64,000 nucleotides of DNA from Rhexocercosporidium sp. MPI-PUGE-AT-0058 (GCA_020746875.1 JAGTJL010000027.1:62001-126000); one strand, 5' to 3'. Positions 24,401 through 36,500 are shown, numbered from the stretch's first letter. The notes: generated by a model from the letters alone, not told the origin. Numbers and translations: made by a program.

Positions 24401-24673
24401 GCTGTGGAGGGTATCCTCCATTTTGCGGTGGATACCCATTTCCTCTGCCCCCTCCATTCATATCTTGATATCCGTGATCGTAATCCTGCGTGTATCCTTT
24501 GTTGTAGTCATTATACCCGTACTCATCCTGTTGGTACTGATCGTATTGCTGAGGGGTAATTGTTGCGCAGGCGCTGCAGGTTGAGTATAGCCCTGTGGCG
24601 GTCCAGGTCTCTGCGCCGCCCTCCCATTGTAGGGTCGTTGTGGAGGTTGATACTGATTCTGATCGTAGGCCAT
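21411..24673 (-). CDS. SEL1-repeat protein, Skt5/Chs4-like chitin synthase activator
   Basis: In yeast Skt5/Chs4 recruits and activates chitin synthase III at the bud neck; filamentous homologs act in septal and wall chitin. Exons are 24155-24673, 21609-24107 and 21411-21547. The first 550 residues are Pro/Gly/Gln-rich and disordered (GPPQQGYPEPRRG, many YG and PP motifs). Then come SEL1-type repeats with typical lines: AMFYLADCYGRGALGLETD, AIQWYKRAAMLGDTPAMYKM, AVGWLKRAAERADAENPHAL, SIMWYSRAAAQEEHQSELAL. The last exon ends ECAVM, a CAAX prenylation box as in yeast Skt5. One problem: the spliced length is 3155 nt, not a multiple of three, because the frame slips near 24553-24566. Either one base is missing there, or an 80-nt intron at 24574-24653 removes the shift. 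Confidence 0.88.
24553..24573 (-). other. Apparent one-base frame slip in the Skt5-like N terminus
   Basis: Upstream of here the frame from the ATG at 24673 reads a Pro/Gln-rich start (QNQYQPPQRPYNGRAAQ). Downstream the good frame is a different one (PQQYDQYQQDEYGYNDYN). One extra base at CAACAATT would join them. The alternative is an intron 24574-24653 (GTATCAACC to CCTGCAG), which also restores phase but discards sequence that looks coding. Confidence 0.7.
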
Positions 24674-26790
24674 TGTGTTGTTTGGTTTGGCAGGTGTTCA
24701 ACTGCTCCGTTTCAGAAACCGCGGACTCGAACCTCGAACTGTCCCCTTTGTTCAGCTCGTATTCCGACCGCAAAGTAGTCGGCGTGATTTCTCTACAGAA
24801 AGCAAGTCATGAAGAACCGCACGGCGGCGAGAAAGTGCTTGTCCTGATCTGCGAGTGCTCTTGGTTCTAGCGCGAGTCTGCCTCGGTTTGTTCTTTCTGC
24901 GGTGGTATGTTTCGCAAAGAGGGGATGGCTGGCGCTGCAGGTCGAAAGGAGTGTGATCGTAGTGGTTTATTTGTTTGGTTGTATGTTTCGTGGATGAATA
25001 CAGAAGAAGAAGAAGAAGGAAGGGCCCTTGGGAAAAGAGACGAAGTGATGCGATGCAACCCAAGTGGAGTCGATGGTGTTGGGGTGCAAGTTATGGAGCA
25101 GAGGAGTGTTGGGTTCGTTGGTTGCGTTGCGATGTGGTGCGTGCAAGGGAGTCTTGTCTTGACCTTTGAGTCCGTGTGGTTTTGGTGGTGGTGGTGGGGC
25201 GCTTGCTGTCCAGCTGAGTCTTGGACGAGCAAGGGAGGGAAGCTCGGGAAGGCAGGATCTCACCAACCAAGCTATGTCGGTACGAGGAGGAGATACAGTA
25301 TCTTCACAAACAACTCGGATGACCAGATACCGCCCATGGAATAATCTGTCGTTCGTTTTGACCCGACTCTCACGCTTCGTGAATGATGTGCGTCACAAGT
25401 CAAGTTCTAAGACAACCGAAAGTATAACTCCACCTTTCCTCGCCGCTGCTGTGAACTGGCCTCTCGAATGCTTGCAAACTTCGTACATTTGTTTCTTTTT
25501 TAAGTTTTGAACTCTCCATCCATCCACTCTTCCTTCGAGTACTGTACTGCAACAGCAGCAGCAGCATGAAAAGAAAAGCGGCGATCGACCTCGTTTCCTG
25601 CGCTTTCGTTCGCCCACGTCTCAAGATGAACCAGGGGGCGAGGACTAATGTAAGGGACCACGGCCCTGCCATTGGACGCATGAACAACTGTGCTCCTCAC
25701 CAATCTGGGGTCTGCAACGGCCGTACAAGGGATCGAAGTGAAGCCGTGGCTGTGCTCTTCTCTTCTCTTCAGTAGCTCGCGGCTTGGAGCTTCCACAGAA
25801 ACTTCTATTTCTCGGCGCTGCCGTTTGTCGAATCCTCATCTCATGATCACTTCTCGTCTCTTGTTCGTGACGTCCTAGCTTCTCCTGACCCCCTTTTCCT
25901 TTCCCCCTGTAACTGTCGTCCGGTTTTCATTTGCAAGGTTCAAAGGGGAAAGTGTAAGGATGACAGCACGGGGTTCAGCTCCTCCGGTGAGGCTGTAGCA
26001 GAAACGGATGCTCTGCCTGTGCGGACGATAAGACAGAGGGAGAGCTGAGGTTGTAAAACGCATTCTGCTAGCAACCTTGAATCCTCCTCGGATGGGCAGA
26101 CTCAACGGCGATCCAACAAGGGCATTTCTGCGTCATCCTTGGCCGTGTCAAATGTTGAATAGCGCTGTTAGAGCCTCATCTATAGGGAAAGAAACAACTG
26201 ATGGCATTTTTAAGACCATTCGCAGAAGCAATTACAGTACATAGGCATACTCATTTTCCATTTCATATCATATTGGCTTCTTCCTCTCCCATATCTCCAA
26301 TGTGATGCTCTGTAACTCGCAACAACATCTCGAGTGGGTGGAAGGAGCCTGAGTGTCAAGCGATTCCAAATTCGAACGTTTTGACATGTTTACGCTCTTC
26401 TTCACTTCAAGAGAGGACATTCTGAATCAGACACATATCAACTTATTTTTGTCCTCCCACATTTCTCCTCCTATGCAAAAATGACAGCCAGTGAACAAAC
26501 CATGGTAGCTTGACTCCCAAGTCCACGCGATATCCATACCTCTCCCCCGCAACCGAACCCCTGAACGCCACTCTAACCCCACAGCCACAAACTCACAGCC
26601 ACATACTGCGTGAAACATCCCTCCCGGCCCCCGTAAAAATATCGACATCATCAACTCTCCAAGCAGAGAGAGGGAGAGCTCCAAGCATAATCGCCCGATC
26701 AGTAATACCGCTACCTCGAAACAAACATCCCCGACCCAGCTGAACCTCCCGAATTCCAAGACTTAATACCCCCGAGAAAATCAAGTCACG
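24674..26790. promoter_or_regulatory. Upstream region between Skt5-like and Cbp4 genes
   Basis: A 2.1-kb divergent intergenic region. It has pyrimidine/purine-biased stretches (GAAGAAGAAGAAGAAGG near 25003, GGTGGTGGTGG near 25185), usual for long fungal leaders. Several overlapping open frames occur on both strands but none is convincing. Confidence 0.45.
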
Positions 26791-27481
26791 ATGCCACCCA
26801 AGCCACGTACAAACTGGGCTATGTACGGGAAGATGCTCGCTGCGTACGTCCTCCCTCCCCTCCTCCCCTCCTCCCCCTCTTCCATCCCCTCCCTCCCCCA
26901 AACATCCCAAGATACACCCCACTAACACTCCTGCCCCTTCCAGAGGAGCAATATGTTGCATCGGCGGGCCCGCGCTCGTAATCTGGGTGTCCCCGAGCGA
27001 AGAAGAGCTCTTCCTGAAGTACAACCCGGAATTGCAGAAGCGGAGTCTGGAGAATAGGTTGCAGAAGCAGGAGGACTTTGATCATTTCGCTATGAAGCTG
27101 AGGGAGTACTCGAAGAGTGATAAGCCGAGTAGGTCATTTTTCTCTTTGCTTCTTGTTTACTTTGGGATGTGTGAGGGGAGACGCGGGGAGAGGGGGTTGA
27201 AGGGGGTAAAGGTAGGGTTGGTATGTTGTCAACAGGACGATGAGGTTGGGTCACGGAGGACAATTTGGAGAGCACATGAGGGAGACGATATTGGCAGAAG
27301 GCAGAAGCAGAATCATGCTAATACCTCCCTTTCAATAGTCTGGGTAGCAGCCGAAATGGACGAGCGCAAGACCCGCGACGGTAAGATCGCAGAACAAGCC
27401 AAACTGATCGAGGAGATGCGCAAACGGAAGGAGGAGATGCGGAATGATGGGGTCAAGCCTGTGCCTGGGGGGAGTTTGTGA
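26791..27481 (+). CDS. cbp4: Cytochrome bc1 assembly factor Cbp4
   Basis: Cbp4 is a small inner-membrane protein that binds newly made cytochrome b with Cbp3/Cbp6 during complex III assembly. Three exons, 26791-26843, 26944-27128 and 27339-27481, give 381 nt or 126 aa. The N terminus is PPKPRTNWAMYGKMLAAG, followed by one membrane segment (AICCIGGPALVIWVSP). The family hallmark is SEEELFLKYNPELQKRSLEN, and then comes REYSKSDKPIW. The C terminus is a charged helix (EEMRKRKEEMRNDGV). Introns of 100 and 210 nt are long for this window. Length fits the family. Confidence 0.93.
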
Positions 27482-28085
27482 TATGATATGATATGAGATG
27501 GGAAGGAAAGGAAAGTGTTATGATATGATAAGCTGGATTCTGAATATGTTGTATATTACTGTACGCAAAGATGGGAAGGCGTTAAGTGGTTGGCGGTTTG
27601 CAGACCCGAACGTGCAGGGTGCTGATCCAGGGGGAACGAATGAGCATCGTCTCTCTTGGAACCAATGGAGCAGTGTTGCAAGTTCATCTTTGGTCTTTAA
27701 TGGCCTAAAGAACAGTTGGGGAAAGCATAAAGAGAGTGGGATTGGGTAAATTGAAGCATATCGAGCAGTGTTGGGAATAGGCTCAAGAAGCCATTGCAGG
27801 ATTATCTAGTCCGAAACGGCTCTTCCAAAGGATAGGTAGCTGCGAAAAAAAACCCCCAAAAGTGAAGGACGCGAAAGCATCCTGCATTGAAATATAATGC
27901 AAAAGCCTGGCCGCCTATGCAAAGCAAGCTCTCTATCTCTCTACATCATCCCGTTCTCGAGAAATCATCGCATTGCCGAACTTTCGTATATCTCAAAAGT
28001 GTCTCCCAAAACTACCCCTCACCTCCACTCCGGTCCGCAACCACCACTCACTCCTCAATTTCCCCTCGAGTACCCCCTGCAGCAT
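27482..28085. other. Convergent 3' spacer between cbp4 and the pyruvate carrier gene
   Basis: About 600 bp downstream of both genes. It starts with a short GATAT-type repeat (27480-27500). No gene is seen. Confidence 0.45.
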
Positions 28086-28972
28086 CTAAGACTTCACAGC
28101 CTTAACAGCATCCTCCTTCAATCCCACCGCAGTCTCCTTCACACTATCCTTCGCCTCTTCAATCTGAGCTCCGGCTGACTTGCCTTTGCTGTAGTTGTAG
28201 GCTGTGATGCGGCTTACTTGGATGATACCGACCATTCCGAGGAAGAAGTTGACAGTTGCGAGGCTAGGTTCGTTAGCTGGAGGATCATGTACTGACAACA
28301 GCCGTGTGATGGTGATGTATATGTGGAAACTTACAGAATGTTTCTAGGCTTAATGATCAAGCACCATCGAGTCCAGATCAATCCGGTGGCTGTGAGGGCG
28401 GCGTTCTGGGTGAGGGAGAGCTTCTCGACTGGGCGGTACATGTCTGAGATTCCTGCTAGGACAATTGACCACTTTATTTGTTAGCTGTATGTCCATATGA
28501 CCAATTTCGAGGATTTGAGGGTCCGTTGAGATGAAGCGACCATCTTTCTCTTTATCTTTTCTCTAAAAGCCCGGAGAAACCGTATAATGCTCGAGAGATA
28601 ACAGGGCGAGGGAGATGTACCTTCATAACAGGAGCCCTAAACATATCAATTAGCCATTATTCAGATCGATTCAAGTCTCCATTCCCTCTCCTTCATCTCC
28701 CTCCCCCCCCACCCAGTTCACCGCTCCGAAAGAAAAACCACTGACCAGAAATGCACAGTCTTCAATCCAATCGGACTATCCCACATCCTCCTAAACCAGC
28801 TCTGAGCAGCCGCCTCTGGCGCAGCCGTACTCTGCCATCTCTTCCCCGCACCGCCATATCCTCCAAACCTAGCATTCCTGCTCGACCGGAAAGCACCAGC
28901 AGGTTGTGAGTTGAAGAACTGAGAGCGGAAAGCTGGGCGCGCGGCGCGCATCAGGGTGCTTGGTGCGGGCAT
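28086..28972 (-). CDS. Mitochondrial pyruvate carrier subunit (MPC family)
   Basis: MPC subunits pair in the mitochondrial inner membrane and import pyruvate. Four exons fit: 28746-28972, 28621-28636, 28335-28471 and 28086-28263. The sum is 558 nt, or 185 aa. The first 55 residues are Arg/Ser/Ala-rich and lack acids early (MRAARPAFRSQFF...KRWQST), like a presequence. The core reads DSPIGLKTVHFWAPVMKWSI, then VLAGISDMYRPVEKLSLTQ, NAALTATGLIWTRWCLIIKP and RNILLATVNFFLGMVGIIQ, a full family match. It resembles the Mpc2/Mpc3 type more than Mpc1. The second exon is only 16 nt and encodes APVMK; without it the frame and motif break. The tail is Lys/Glu/Ala-rich. The start faces the complex I subunit gene. 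Confidence 0.93.
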
Positions 28973-29443
28973 TTTGGTAGGGAGAGGGTTGAGTATGACT
29001 CGATTGTACTGTAGGGAAATAAAGGCTCCGAACTCGGTTTTGTTGATTCTCGAAGGGAAGTGCGCAATTGATTATTCGAAAAGTGAGGTATGACACGAGA
29101 GGATCCAATTGAATGGATATGAGTGCGCAGAGTGAGATTGTGGAGTGGAGATTGAGATCCAGAAGTGAGGATATTCTCTTCAAGGGAAGCTGGAGCTGGA
29201 AGTCAAATAATCAAGGTCCGAAATGTTGAGGTTCGGCGGACAAATGCGGGCGGCCATATCGGCGTTTATGCATATCTTGGCGTTGACCGTAGTTGCATAT
29301 TTCAGATTTTTAGCGCCACTTGTGCAGGGTTATGCAAGGAGCTTTAACGACGAGCTTTGGACCTCACTTAATGATTGCGACGAACTGCGAATTGCCAATT
29401 GAACGGATTCCACCACGACGAAGAGGAAGAAAAGAAAGACACG
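28973..29443. promoter_or_regulatory. Bidirectional promoter region, pyruvate carrier and complex I subunit
   Basis: Only 471 bp separate the two divergent start codons, so a shared control region is likely. Both products act in mitochondrial energy metabolism. No specific factor site can be assigned by eye. Confidence 0.55.
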
Positions 29444-30054
29444 ATGTCGGCCAAATACGCTTTCTCGCAGACGCTGAAGGAGGTGCGGTTTCTATTCTGC
29501 CAGACGGCCGAGCATAGTGGTGCTACGAGGTGAGTTTATGTCTGGATTTGGACGGGGGATTGGTATTGGGTGGTTTGGTTGTGCTCGCAGATTGGGGAAG
29601 AGGGCATAGGGAGGAGGCATACGAGAAGCGCAGCTGATATTACAATTGGGATTTATTCGAGGACAGTGCTGATATGTGATGCCCTCCAGATCATTTCTCG
29701 CGCGCGCATACCCAACCATGAAGAAGAACAATCCACAAACACCCATCATGCTCCGTGAAGCAGCTGGTACACAACCGAGGGTATACGCAAGATATGGTCA
29801 GTCTACACTAACCCCATGCTGCTGAATTTAGCACTGGTGTGGTTGGGAGAAAGGAGGCACTTGGGCATGGAACGGGGCTAATGTTGAGCAGAGTTCGGAC
29901 AAGAAAAGAGCGAGTCATTAGCTGGTAAGTTGGCACCTCAATAGAGCACATGCTCACATGAAACATTGAGGAACTTAACAGGCTAATTATACCAGGTCTG
30001 TCGGATAAGGAAATCGAGGAGAAGGTTACGGGGTTGGTGAAGAGGGGCGTATGA
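29444..30054 (+). CDS. NADH:ubiquinone oxidoreductase 10.5-kDa subunit (NDUFA2/B8 type)
   Basis: This is an accessory matrix-arm subunit of respiratory complex I with a thioredoxin-like fold (L51/S25/CI-B8 domain). Four exons fit: 29444-29529, 29690-29796, 29892-29924 and 29996-30054, giving 285 nt or 94 aa. The sequence reads MSAKYAFSQTLKEVRFLFCQ, TAEHSGATRSFLARAYPTMK, KNNPQTPIMLREAAGTQPRV, YARYEFGQEKSESLAG, LSDKEIEEKVTGLVKRGV. This is nearly colinear with fungal B8 subunits. The third exon is just 33 nt. Introns are 71-160 nt. Length and ends match the family, and no cleavable presequence is seen, as usual for B8. Confidence 0.95.
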
Positions 30055-30594
30055 TGCTGGAATGGAACGACCGGGTGGGTGTACATATAGCATGGATGCG
30101 GGGGCACGGGAATTCCACAATTTCGAACACCTTACGTTCTCATTTCCCAATCTTTTGCCGTTGAGGTAATCGATGGGCCTGGGTCTCGAGGACTGAACAT
30201 TACAGACCGAATTGGTTGTTGGTTTACAGTCACATTTTTCGCCAGTGGTGAACTGAGAGTAAATGCAGTTTGATTCCGTGCGCCTCACTTTGTCTCGGAT
30301 TTGTGTTCCTGCGGTTATGCTTTACAACTACAAGTGCAAGTTGTACCTACTCCTATCTATTTCGAAGTTTCCTTTGCTTGCTGCAAGGTTTGAACATGAG
30401 GAGCTCTGAGGCATGGGAGTTAGCCGCTAAAAGAGCGTATCATGTTATGCTGTTGATCATATTGCTACCTACGAAAGGCTATTTTTGTTCTTTTCTCTCT
30501 ATTTATCGCAGATTATCTTAAGTGCAGATATTTTATAAGCTGTTTGCTCTATCTAATTTCATTCGCTTCAGCCAATCTACCCGGAGGCCCCGCT
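30055..30594. other. Convergent spacer
   Basis: No gene seen in about 540 bp; it is downstream of both flanking genes. Confidence 0.4.
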
Positions 30595-31119
30595 TCATAT
30601 AGCATCCTCATAGAATAAAAGTGAATCCTTAGCCTTCCGCGCTTCTGTTGAATCTTTGTGGTAGGCCCCATGGTATTTGACTTTGCCGTCGGCTTCCAGA
30701 ACCATTCGATCAACGACCAGCCTAGGGTTGATCCTAGGGTTGTGCCGGTAAGGCATCAGCTCGGTCAGAGTCAGTTCTTCGTCCGAATTCTGCGAAAGAA
30801 AAGCTCGCTTGTGCGCGATTTCAGCTTGTATCATTTCTAGATAAACTTCCAGATCCGGAAACGCATTTTGTAGGCGCTTTTCGCAAAACGTCTTCCGGTC
30901 CGGATGGAAGCATGATCCATCTAGCGAGTAGCCTTCCCTCAAGATTGCCAGTTCCTTGATACCTCTAAAGACATACTCTCCCCCAAACAACAGTATGAAC
31001 ATCAGTACATCTGTCGTGGGATGGTTGTACCAATATGGAGTATATAAATCGGCATCATCATCTCCTTCAACATATACTATTGCGCTCATCTCCAACGTCC
31101 ATTTGGACCTCAACAACAA
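30595..31119 (-). CDS. Uncharacterised protein, 5' end uncertain
   Basis: I do not recognise this gene. An open frame of about 174 codons runs to a stop at 30595. Its composition is protein-like: YVEGDDDADLYTPYWYNHPT, GGEYVFRGIKELAILREGY, HPDRKTFCEKRLQNAFPDL, EVYLEMIQAEIAHKRAFLS, RHNPRINPRLVVDRMVLEAD. The first ATG in the frame is at about 31089 (MSAIVYVEG). The frame is open further upstream without an ATG, so a 5' exon past a splice acceptor near 31185 is possible. No signal peptide or membrane span. It may be the C-terminal part of a larger fungal protein with an early domain that I cannot place. Confidence 0.5.
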   Translation of the reverse strand: MLLRSKWTLEMSAIVYVEGDDDADLYTPYWYNHPTTDVLMFILLFGGEYVFRGIKELAILREGYSLDGSCFHPDRKTFCEKRLQNAFPDLEVYLEMIQAEIAHKRAFLSQNSDEELTLTELMPYRHNPRINPRLVVDRMVLEADGKVKYHGAYHKDSTEARKAKDSLLFYEDAI

Positions 31120-32991
31120 AAGCGTGTCTTTCTCTTCATCCCCCGAATAATGCGGTCGTCCGAACTCGATACTAGTATTCTACAACTTCTCGGCAACTCT
31201 TCGAGAGGTTTCAAATGCTTGCAACAGAGCTGGTACTCGAGTCAGGCTACCGGATTTTTAGTAGCACCAACGGGCAAAATAAATACCCCTTGTTTATTGT
31301 TGATTGTGATTGAGGATTTATGCGTGGGCCCATTTTTGGAATGAGACGTGGGAATTATCTAAGTCTTGTAACGTTGCCTGCCGACGTACATTCCTCCGAA
31401 AGGTAACTAGCTAAGAAATTGACATGGGTCATTATCTAGCTTATTAAATGGACATTCGAAAATGACTATGCACCTACACACTAATTATTAGCCTAGACTA
31501 GATTCGTTTTTCGCCTCCAGATTAGTCGTGATGGGTAGTGATGGGTAGTGATATCATGGTACAAAATTCTGCGTCAGTCGCTTGGCGATTGTAAGCTGGA
31601 CTAGCTTCCCAACACTATACAAAACCTTTGCTCTCTCCAACTCAAATACTTTCCGAATGCTACCTGCCTCATGACGAAGCACTCTCGAGATATATCCTTT
31701 AAATCGTTTTGCATTTTGGGCGTTTGGCCACACCGCATTTATCGTCGCCTTACTTCCTTAGTGCTTAGTGCTCCCATTTTACATCAGTCAATTCCTCTCT
31801 CGTGCCTGCTCTGGGATTGAATCGACAAGATTTTGATTTTACATTTTTCGTTTATGCAGTCATTTAGTTGAGCCACATGAGTTTTCATGGGTTTTCTACA
31901 TACAAACTTATAAACCACCAATAGATTACACAAAAAGATCCTAAGCAACAACGTCCTCGAGAGGAAACTTCAGGCGCCAGAACATTGCTTAGCGGCGCTA
32001 CGTCAAAGTAAGTAAGGCGTCAGTATCAAGTCCCAAGTCCAAGTCCAAAATTTGATTGAGTAGTTTCGCCAACCGCAATTCGCAGGTCCAGATTTTCAAT
32101 TCGATATCCTCCGTCTTCCACTTGAGCACCGAGAATTATTCTCAGGCCCTATATTGAAGAGTCTCAGCTCCCATCAGACATCAGTGAAATAGAAAACTTC
32201 AGGAGGAATATCTCGAAGGTGGCAATTTCAGATCCCTGTGACCGAACCACTGGATACACAATGAAGGTATAAATATCGCACTCAGATCGGCGCGTTACAG
32301 GATTGATTGCTATAACCTCACATCGCTTGAGAAAGCTGCATGTCTTGAGCCCGAGATGAAATTGATTAAAAGAATGAGCATTGACATCTCGTAAATGATA
32401 TACCGTTCTCTTACTGTATTTGGCTAAGGCTCGAGTCAGGGTCCCAAGTCGAGGTCAAACTGGGCTGGAAAAGACGCTATTCAGGAGAGCGAGCTCCCAG
32501 TAGTTCTCCTCGATTCTGGACCGTTGTTTCCTTGCGAGGACCGGAAGGCTTGGAGAATCTTGCCGTGTGGTTTGACGGAGTACTAAGCCGAGAGTTAGAA
32601 GTTGCTGGTAAAGAGTGGTTATCGAAGAAAGGAAAGGGTGACAAAAGTTGGGTCTGGGAGCTGATCATATTTGGCAGTTTCCTCGGCAACTTGGATATAG
32701 AGTAATGTAGCTGTCGAAATTAAGAATCACAAGGCTCGCTTAGGATATCCAGTATTTTCCAAGTGTATGTCTTGCTGCATGAAGCATTCAAGGCAACGAC
32801 CTCGACCAGAGCTCTCCTGCTATCTCATCCTTGAGTAACGCAACTCAGATCAATTCTGTCGGCGTCATTTTCGAATCGGCCCCGGGATTTCCTAGACCAC
32901 TGGAAACTCTACCGACAGTGGATTTCCTTGCATATCCCCGTTCAAATACAATCTGTTCCAGCCATGCGGCTCTTACATCGCAACGGAACTG
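31120..32991. other. 1.9-kb gene-poor region
   Basis: Short open frames only. A small tandem repeat, GATGGGTAGT twice, occurs near 31530. No gene or mobile element is supported. Confidence 0.4.
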
Positions 32992-33558
32992 ATGAACAAG
33001 GCCGCATCGGGATCAATGCAAGCAAAACTGCCATTGGAACTCACCATTAGTATGTTGAGGATTTTAGAGCAGCAATTCAATGAGAACGTGTTTCCGCTTC
33101 CAAAGCAATGCTTGCATTTCGCAGAAGCAGTTCTCGCTGTTGGGAGGGAAAGGGTTTACGACATTTCTTGGCTGCACAACGAGGTATCGCCTCCTTTCTA
33201 CGATGACGAGATTATTTGTCAGATCGCTGGAGCATTTACGCAATGGCATGATATCGTACAATACCTTCGCAACAACAAAATAGCACACGAGCGTAGCAAC
33301 TCATTTGTCGCAGACCAGGTAGAGAAAATTTCTAGCCAATTCAAAGCGATTGTGGACCCCTGGAGTCTCCATATAGGTATTCGACCTATCAGTATGTTAT
33401 GGCATTTACCCGTATACTCTATATTCTTCGATGTGTTCGTAGATGCCTTTGTTCAAAATTCCTACGCGTTTGGAGAGAATGGGCAACGAAGGGAAGCTGG
33501 GCTCGCAACCCTTGTCTATAACACTACTCCGGGTCTTCGGGTTGTTTGCACATCCTGA
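32992..33558 (+). CDS. Uncharacterised protein, 188 aa
   Basis: I do not recognise this frame. It starts at an ATG at 32992 and reads with plausible composition: KLPLELTISMLRILEQQFNE, FPLPKQCLHFAEAVLAVGR, SPPFYDDEIICQIAGAFTQW, HDIVQYLRNNKIAHERSN, DPWSLHIGIRPISMLWHLPV. It is predicted to be soluble and helical. The frame stops at TGA (33556-33558), but downstream DNA to about 33700 still reads as scattered protein-like text in other frames (CPASSHKLSHELSEN), so the 3' end could be a frameshifted remnant. Both flanks are gene-poor. A decayed accessory gene is a fair alternative. Confidence 0.4.
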   Translation: MNKAASGSMQAKLPLELTISMLRILEQQFNENVFPLPKQCLHFAEAVLAVGRERVYDISWLHNEVSPPFYDDEIICQIAGAFTQWHDIVQYLRNNKIAHERSNSFVADQVEKISSQFKAIVDPWSLHIGIRPISMLWHLPVYSIFFDVFVDAFVQNSYAFGENGQRREAGLATLVYNTTPGLRVVCTS

Positions 33559-36500
33559 ATTTCTCCAAAAAGATCGGGCATATCCAAGGGTTTCAAATAT
33601 TGCGTGGTTGTTACTCATGATGTCCGGCCTCGAGTCACAAGTTGTCTCATGAACTTTCCGAGAATTGAGGCAAATTCGTCCAGGCACAGGTCTAAACCTG
33701 TAACGGCGTTCCACGGAAAATGGGAAGAATATCTATAGTATCAGCAGTTAATGGTTGATGATGTATGGGATAATGCAGGTGGGGAGCTTGATGCCTGGCA
33801 TCAACTAGTTGTTCTGGCTTGTCTGAAGACCAAGCTTCGGGACACATGGTTTATTACAGATTGAAGAACAATGGATACCATAGCGTTTCTCCTTGCCTGT
33901 TTCTGTCTTCCATTGGTTGACTTGAGCATCTCCCTTTGGTGAATAAGTGCATGTAAAGGAAGTGTCGAGCGAGATGCTGTTTACATAAAATCACTACCAC
34001 TTTTCAAAATTCAAATAGCCAAAAGGACTTTGTGTGCACATGAACAGGAGTCCACAACCAAATCCTTCTTAGGCACCGCGTATCTGTTTCCTTCTACCTT
34101 TGAGCCAACGTTGGCATTCTCTGTGCTGCCGTGCGCGATGAGAGGACGATTTACCCCCGTTCTTGGTCCCCAAACAACCCCCCATCAAAAAATGCTCGGA
34201 CAGGGGTTGAACCTGAGTCGAGTTAGATTAATGTATCTAGGCCGTGCAAACAACTTCTGCTGATATGCATGTATCTAAAGACAAATAGTATGTGGTACGC
34301 TGTCTGTTCGTAGGCGGTGCTAAATACGAATGAGACCACTCCTCATTCGAAGGATCCGCAAACCACCAAAGTTCTACTTTCATTACTTCACAACTTCCTT
34401 TTGTTTGGTTAGCTCGAAATCAGAAAGCTCTCTCACCATTATATCAATAAATGAGTCGAAGATAATATACCAGAGCTCATCATTGAAACCAGACGCTGTG
34501 ATCAGTACGCAAGAACGGCTTCGACGCAGGAATGTCAGCGATTTCGGCAGTAAGTATGCCTCGGAACACAAATCTGCGTCATATTGAGTTCCAAAGTCAA
34601 TTGGAAGGATGGCTGGTGCATTGCGAGATAAATGCACGTGTATATCATCGGCGTGTTGTGGTGATACTCAAAAATATGCCTTTACAAGCTGTTGAAATCT
34701 CGACACGTATGAAGACTTTTCAAAGTACTGAGCTTAGAATTCCACTATGCACTCAGAGCTCTAGAGGCTCATTACAACAGTTTACGGGCTTTAGACTTAG
34801 TAGAAATGACCAGTCTAAGTCTGACCCAGGTCTCCTCAACGCCTACCGAAAATGCCTCTGAGTCTTTTAGAACAATTCTACAAGTCGAAATAAAGTCCTC
34901 ATGAGTATAGTTGGCAATTGTAATACATAAAATCAAGTAGAATGTACTAGAGTGACGTCAATAAAGGCAGCAAAAATTCATTTAACTGTATACAAAAACC
35001 TTAGAATTGTTGCGACTCGTCTGAACCTTGTAATCGGAGTAGATTGTGGAAAGAATCTACCTCCTGTTTCATTTGCGATACAAATTCTAGATGACTTATG
35101 AGACTATGAAAATCTGTAGACAGAGTCTCGGCCTGGAAATTTATTCGAAACGTTTTGTAATCACCAGAGAGTACTCTCGAGGTTTGAAGCGAAGTTTAGG
35201 ATGAAACTAACTTAAGCGAATCTCTGTTTACCCGCACTCTGACAGCACACCAGACGACGAACCTTTCCTGAAATACCCAACTCCCCACACACACATCCGA
35301 TGAAATTGCCAATATCAATGGGATTTATCTATCCCCACTTTCAATAGAATCCCCAACATAGTAAAAGTGTCTAGGCTGGAATTATTTTAGACTTCCCTTT
35401 TGCTTTCGACACCCCCTCCCCATGGTCACCACTCTACTCTTGCGAGAGAAAATACTAAGCATTCAACTCACTATCTAGATTAGTTGGCTATAATAGAAAT
35501 ATACACACCAGAGAGGAAAATTTTCAAGGTATTGTTGAAGAAAACTGCTCAGGATAGAGTTCATTAGAGCGGTCCCGTGACAACACACATCCAAATTAAA
35601 CCTGCAACAGTCAAACTCCAACTCCAACAACTCCAACTCCAACTGCTCCTCCTTAAATGAGCTCTATCCAAGATTACAAATCTGCATTCCCAAAGCGACC
35701 CCAACCCACAGTCTCAAGTCTACATATAAACATGCATTTGCATAAGCGATACACTGCTACTTAGCATCCGAATACCAGAAATAGGGGAAGCAGAGAAAGA
35801 TTCTTCTTATATTATAGTAAGTCGACTTGTAAAGTTCAAGAGAAATTCGCGTTTAAAATTAGTAGTGCTTTCATTTAGTAATACACGGATTGGGAAAAGA
35901 GAGAAGACTAATATGCATAGCAAGTAACATGTAATCTTAAGTTAAAATCACAATATCTAGACTTTAAAACTAGAAATGTTTTCGGATAAAGTAAGATGCT
36001 CGTATATCACGCCTCGTGAAAAGTTAGAGTGCCACTCACTTTCGTTCCTTAGAAACCATACCTATCCTTCCATTTAGCCATTGTTTGTATACTGCACGGG
36101 CAAGCGAAGTATTTACAACTCGTACTTGGGCTAACTTAACGGTGTTTAAGAACAGAGCACTTGATATCTCTATCCATCAAACACAACATATTTCTGGAAC
36201 CTACTGTAAATATAGTGTTCGTTTTTACATGACTTTGAAAGTCCACTCTCGCAGTAGCAAACACCGAAGTTAGCGAGATCCTCTATCTGATGTACTACGA
36301 AGCAGCTCGGAGTTCCATATCCAAGCAGGCATGATGGAAGGGGAGTAAGATGGAGCATATATTTGATCATTGGAAGGAAGGCAGTTTGGCTTTGATCTTG
36401 GTACTTGTGTTTTGTCGGTGTAGCAGTTTTTTATATTGTAGAACGGGAAAGGGAAGAGAGCAAGGTACTCGGAGTCAGTGGAGCAAAGAAGAAGGGTCAT

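Noticed and set aside
24867..25510. Several overlapping 90-145 codon frames upstream of the Skt5-like gene
   Set aside because: They are antisense to each other, Pro/Ser- or Trp/Gly-rich from biased base composition, and lie in what should be promoter and leader.
34190..34260. Minus-strand AGGTTCAACCCCT followed by a T-run, like a tRNA 3' half
   Set aside because: No acceptor partner for the expected 3' strand, the anticodon-like loop has 6 nt, and no D arm is visible.
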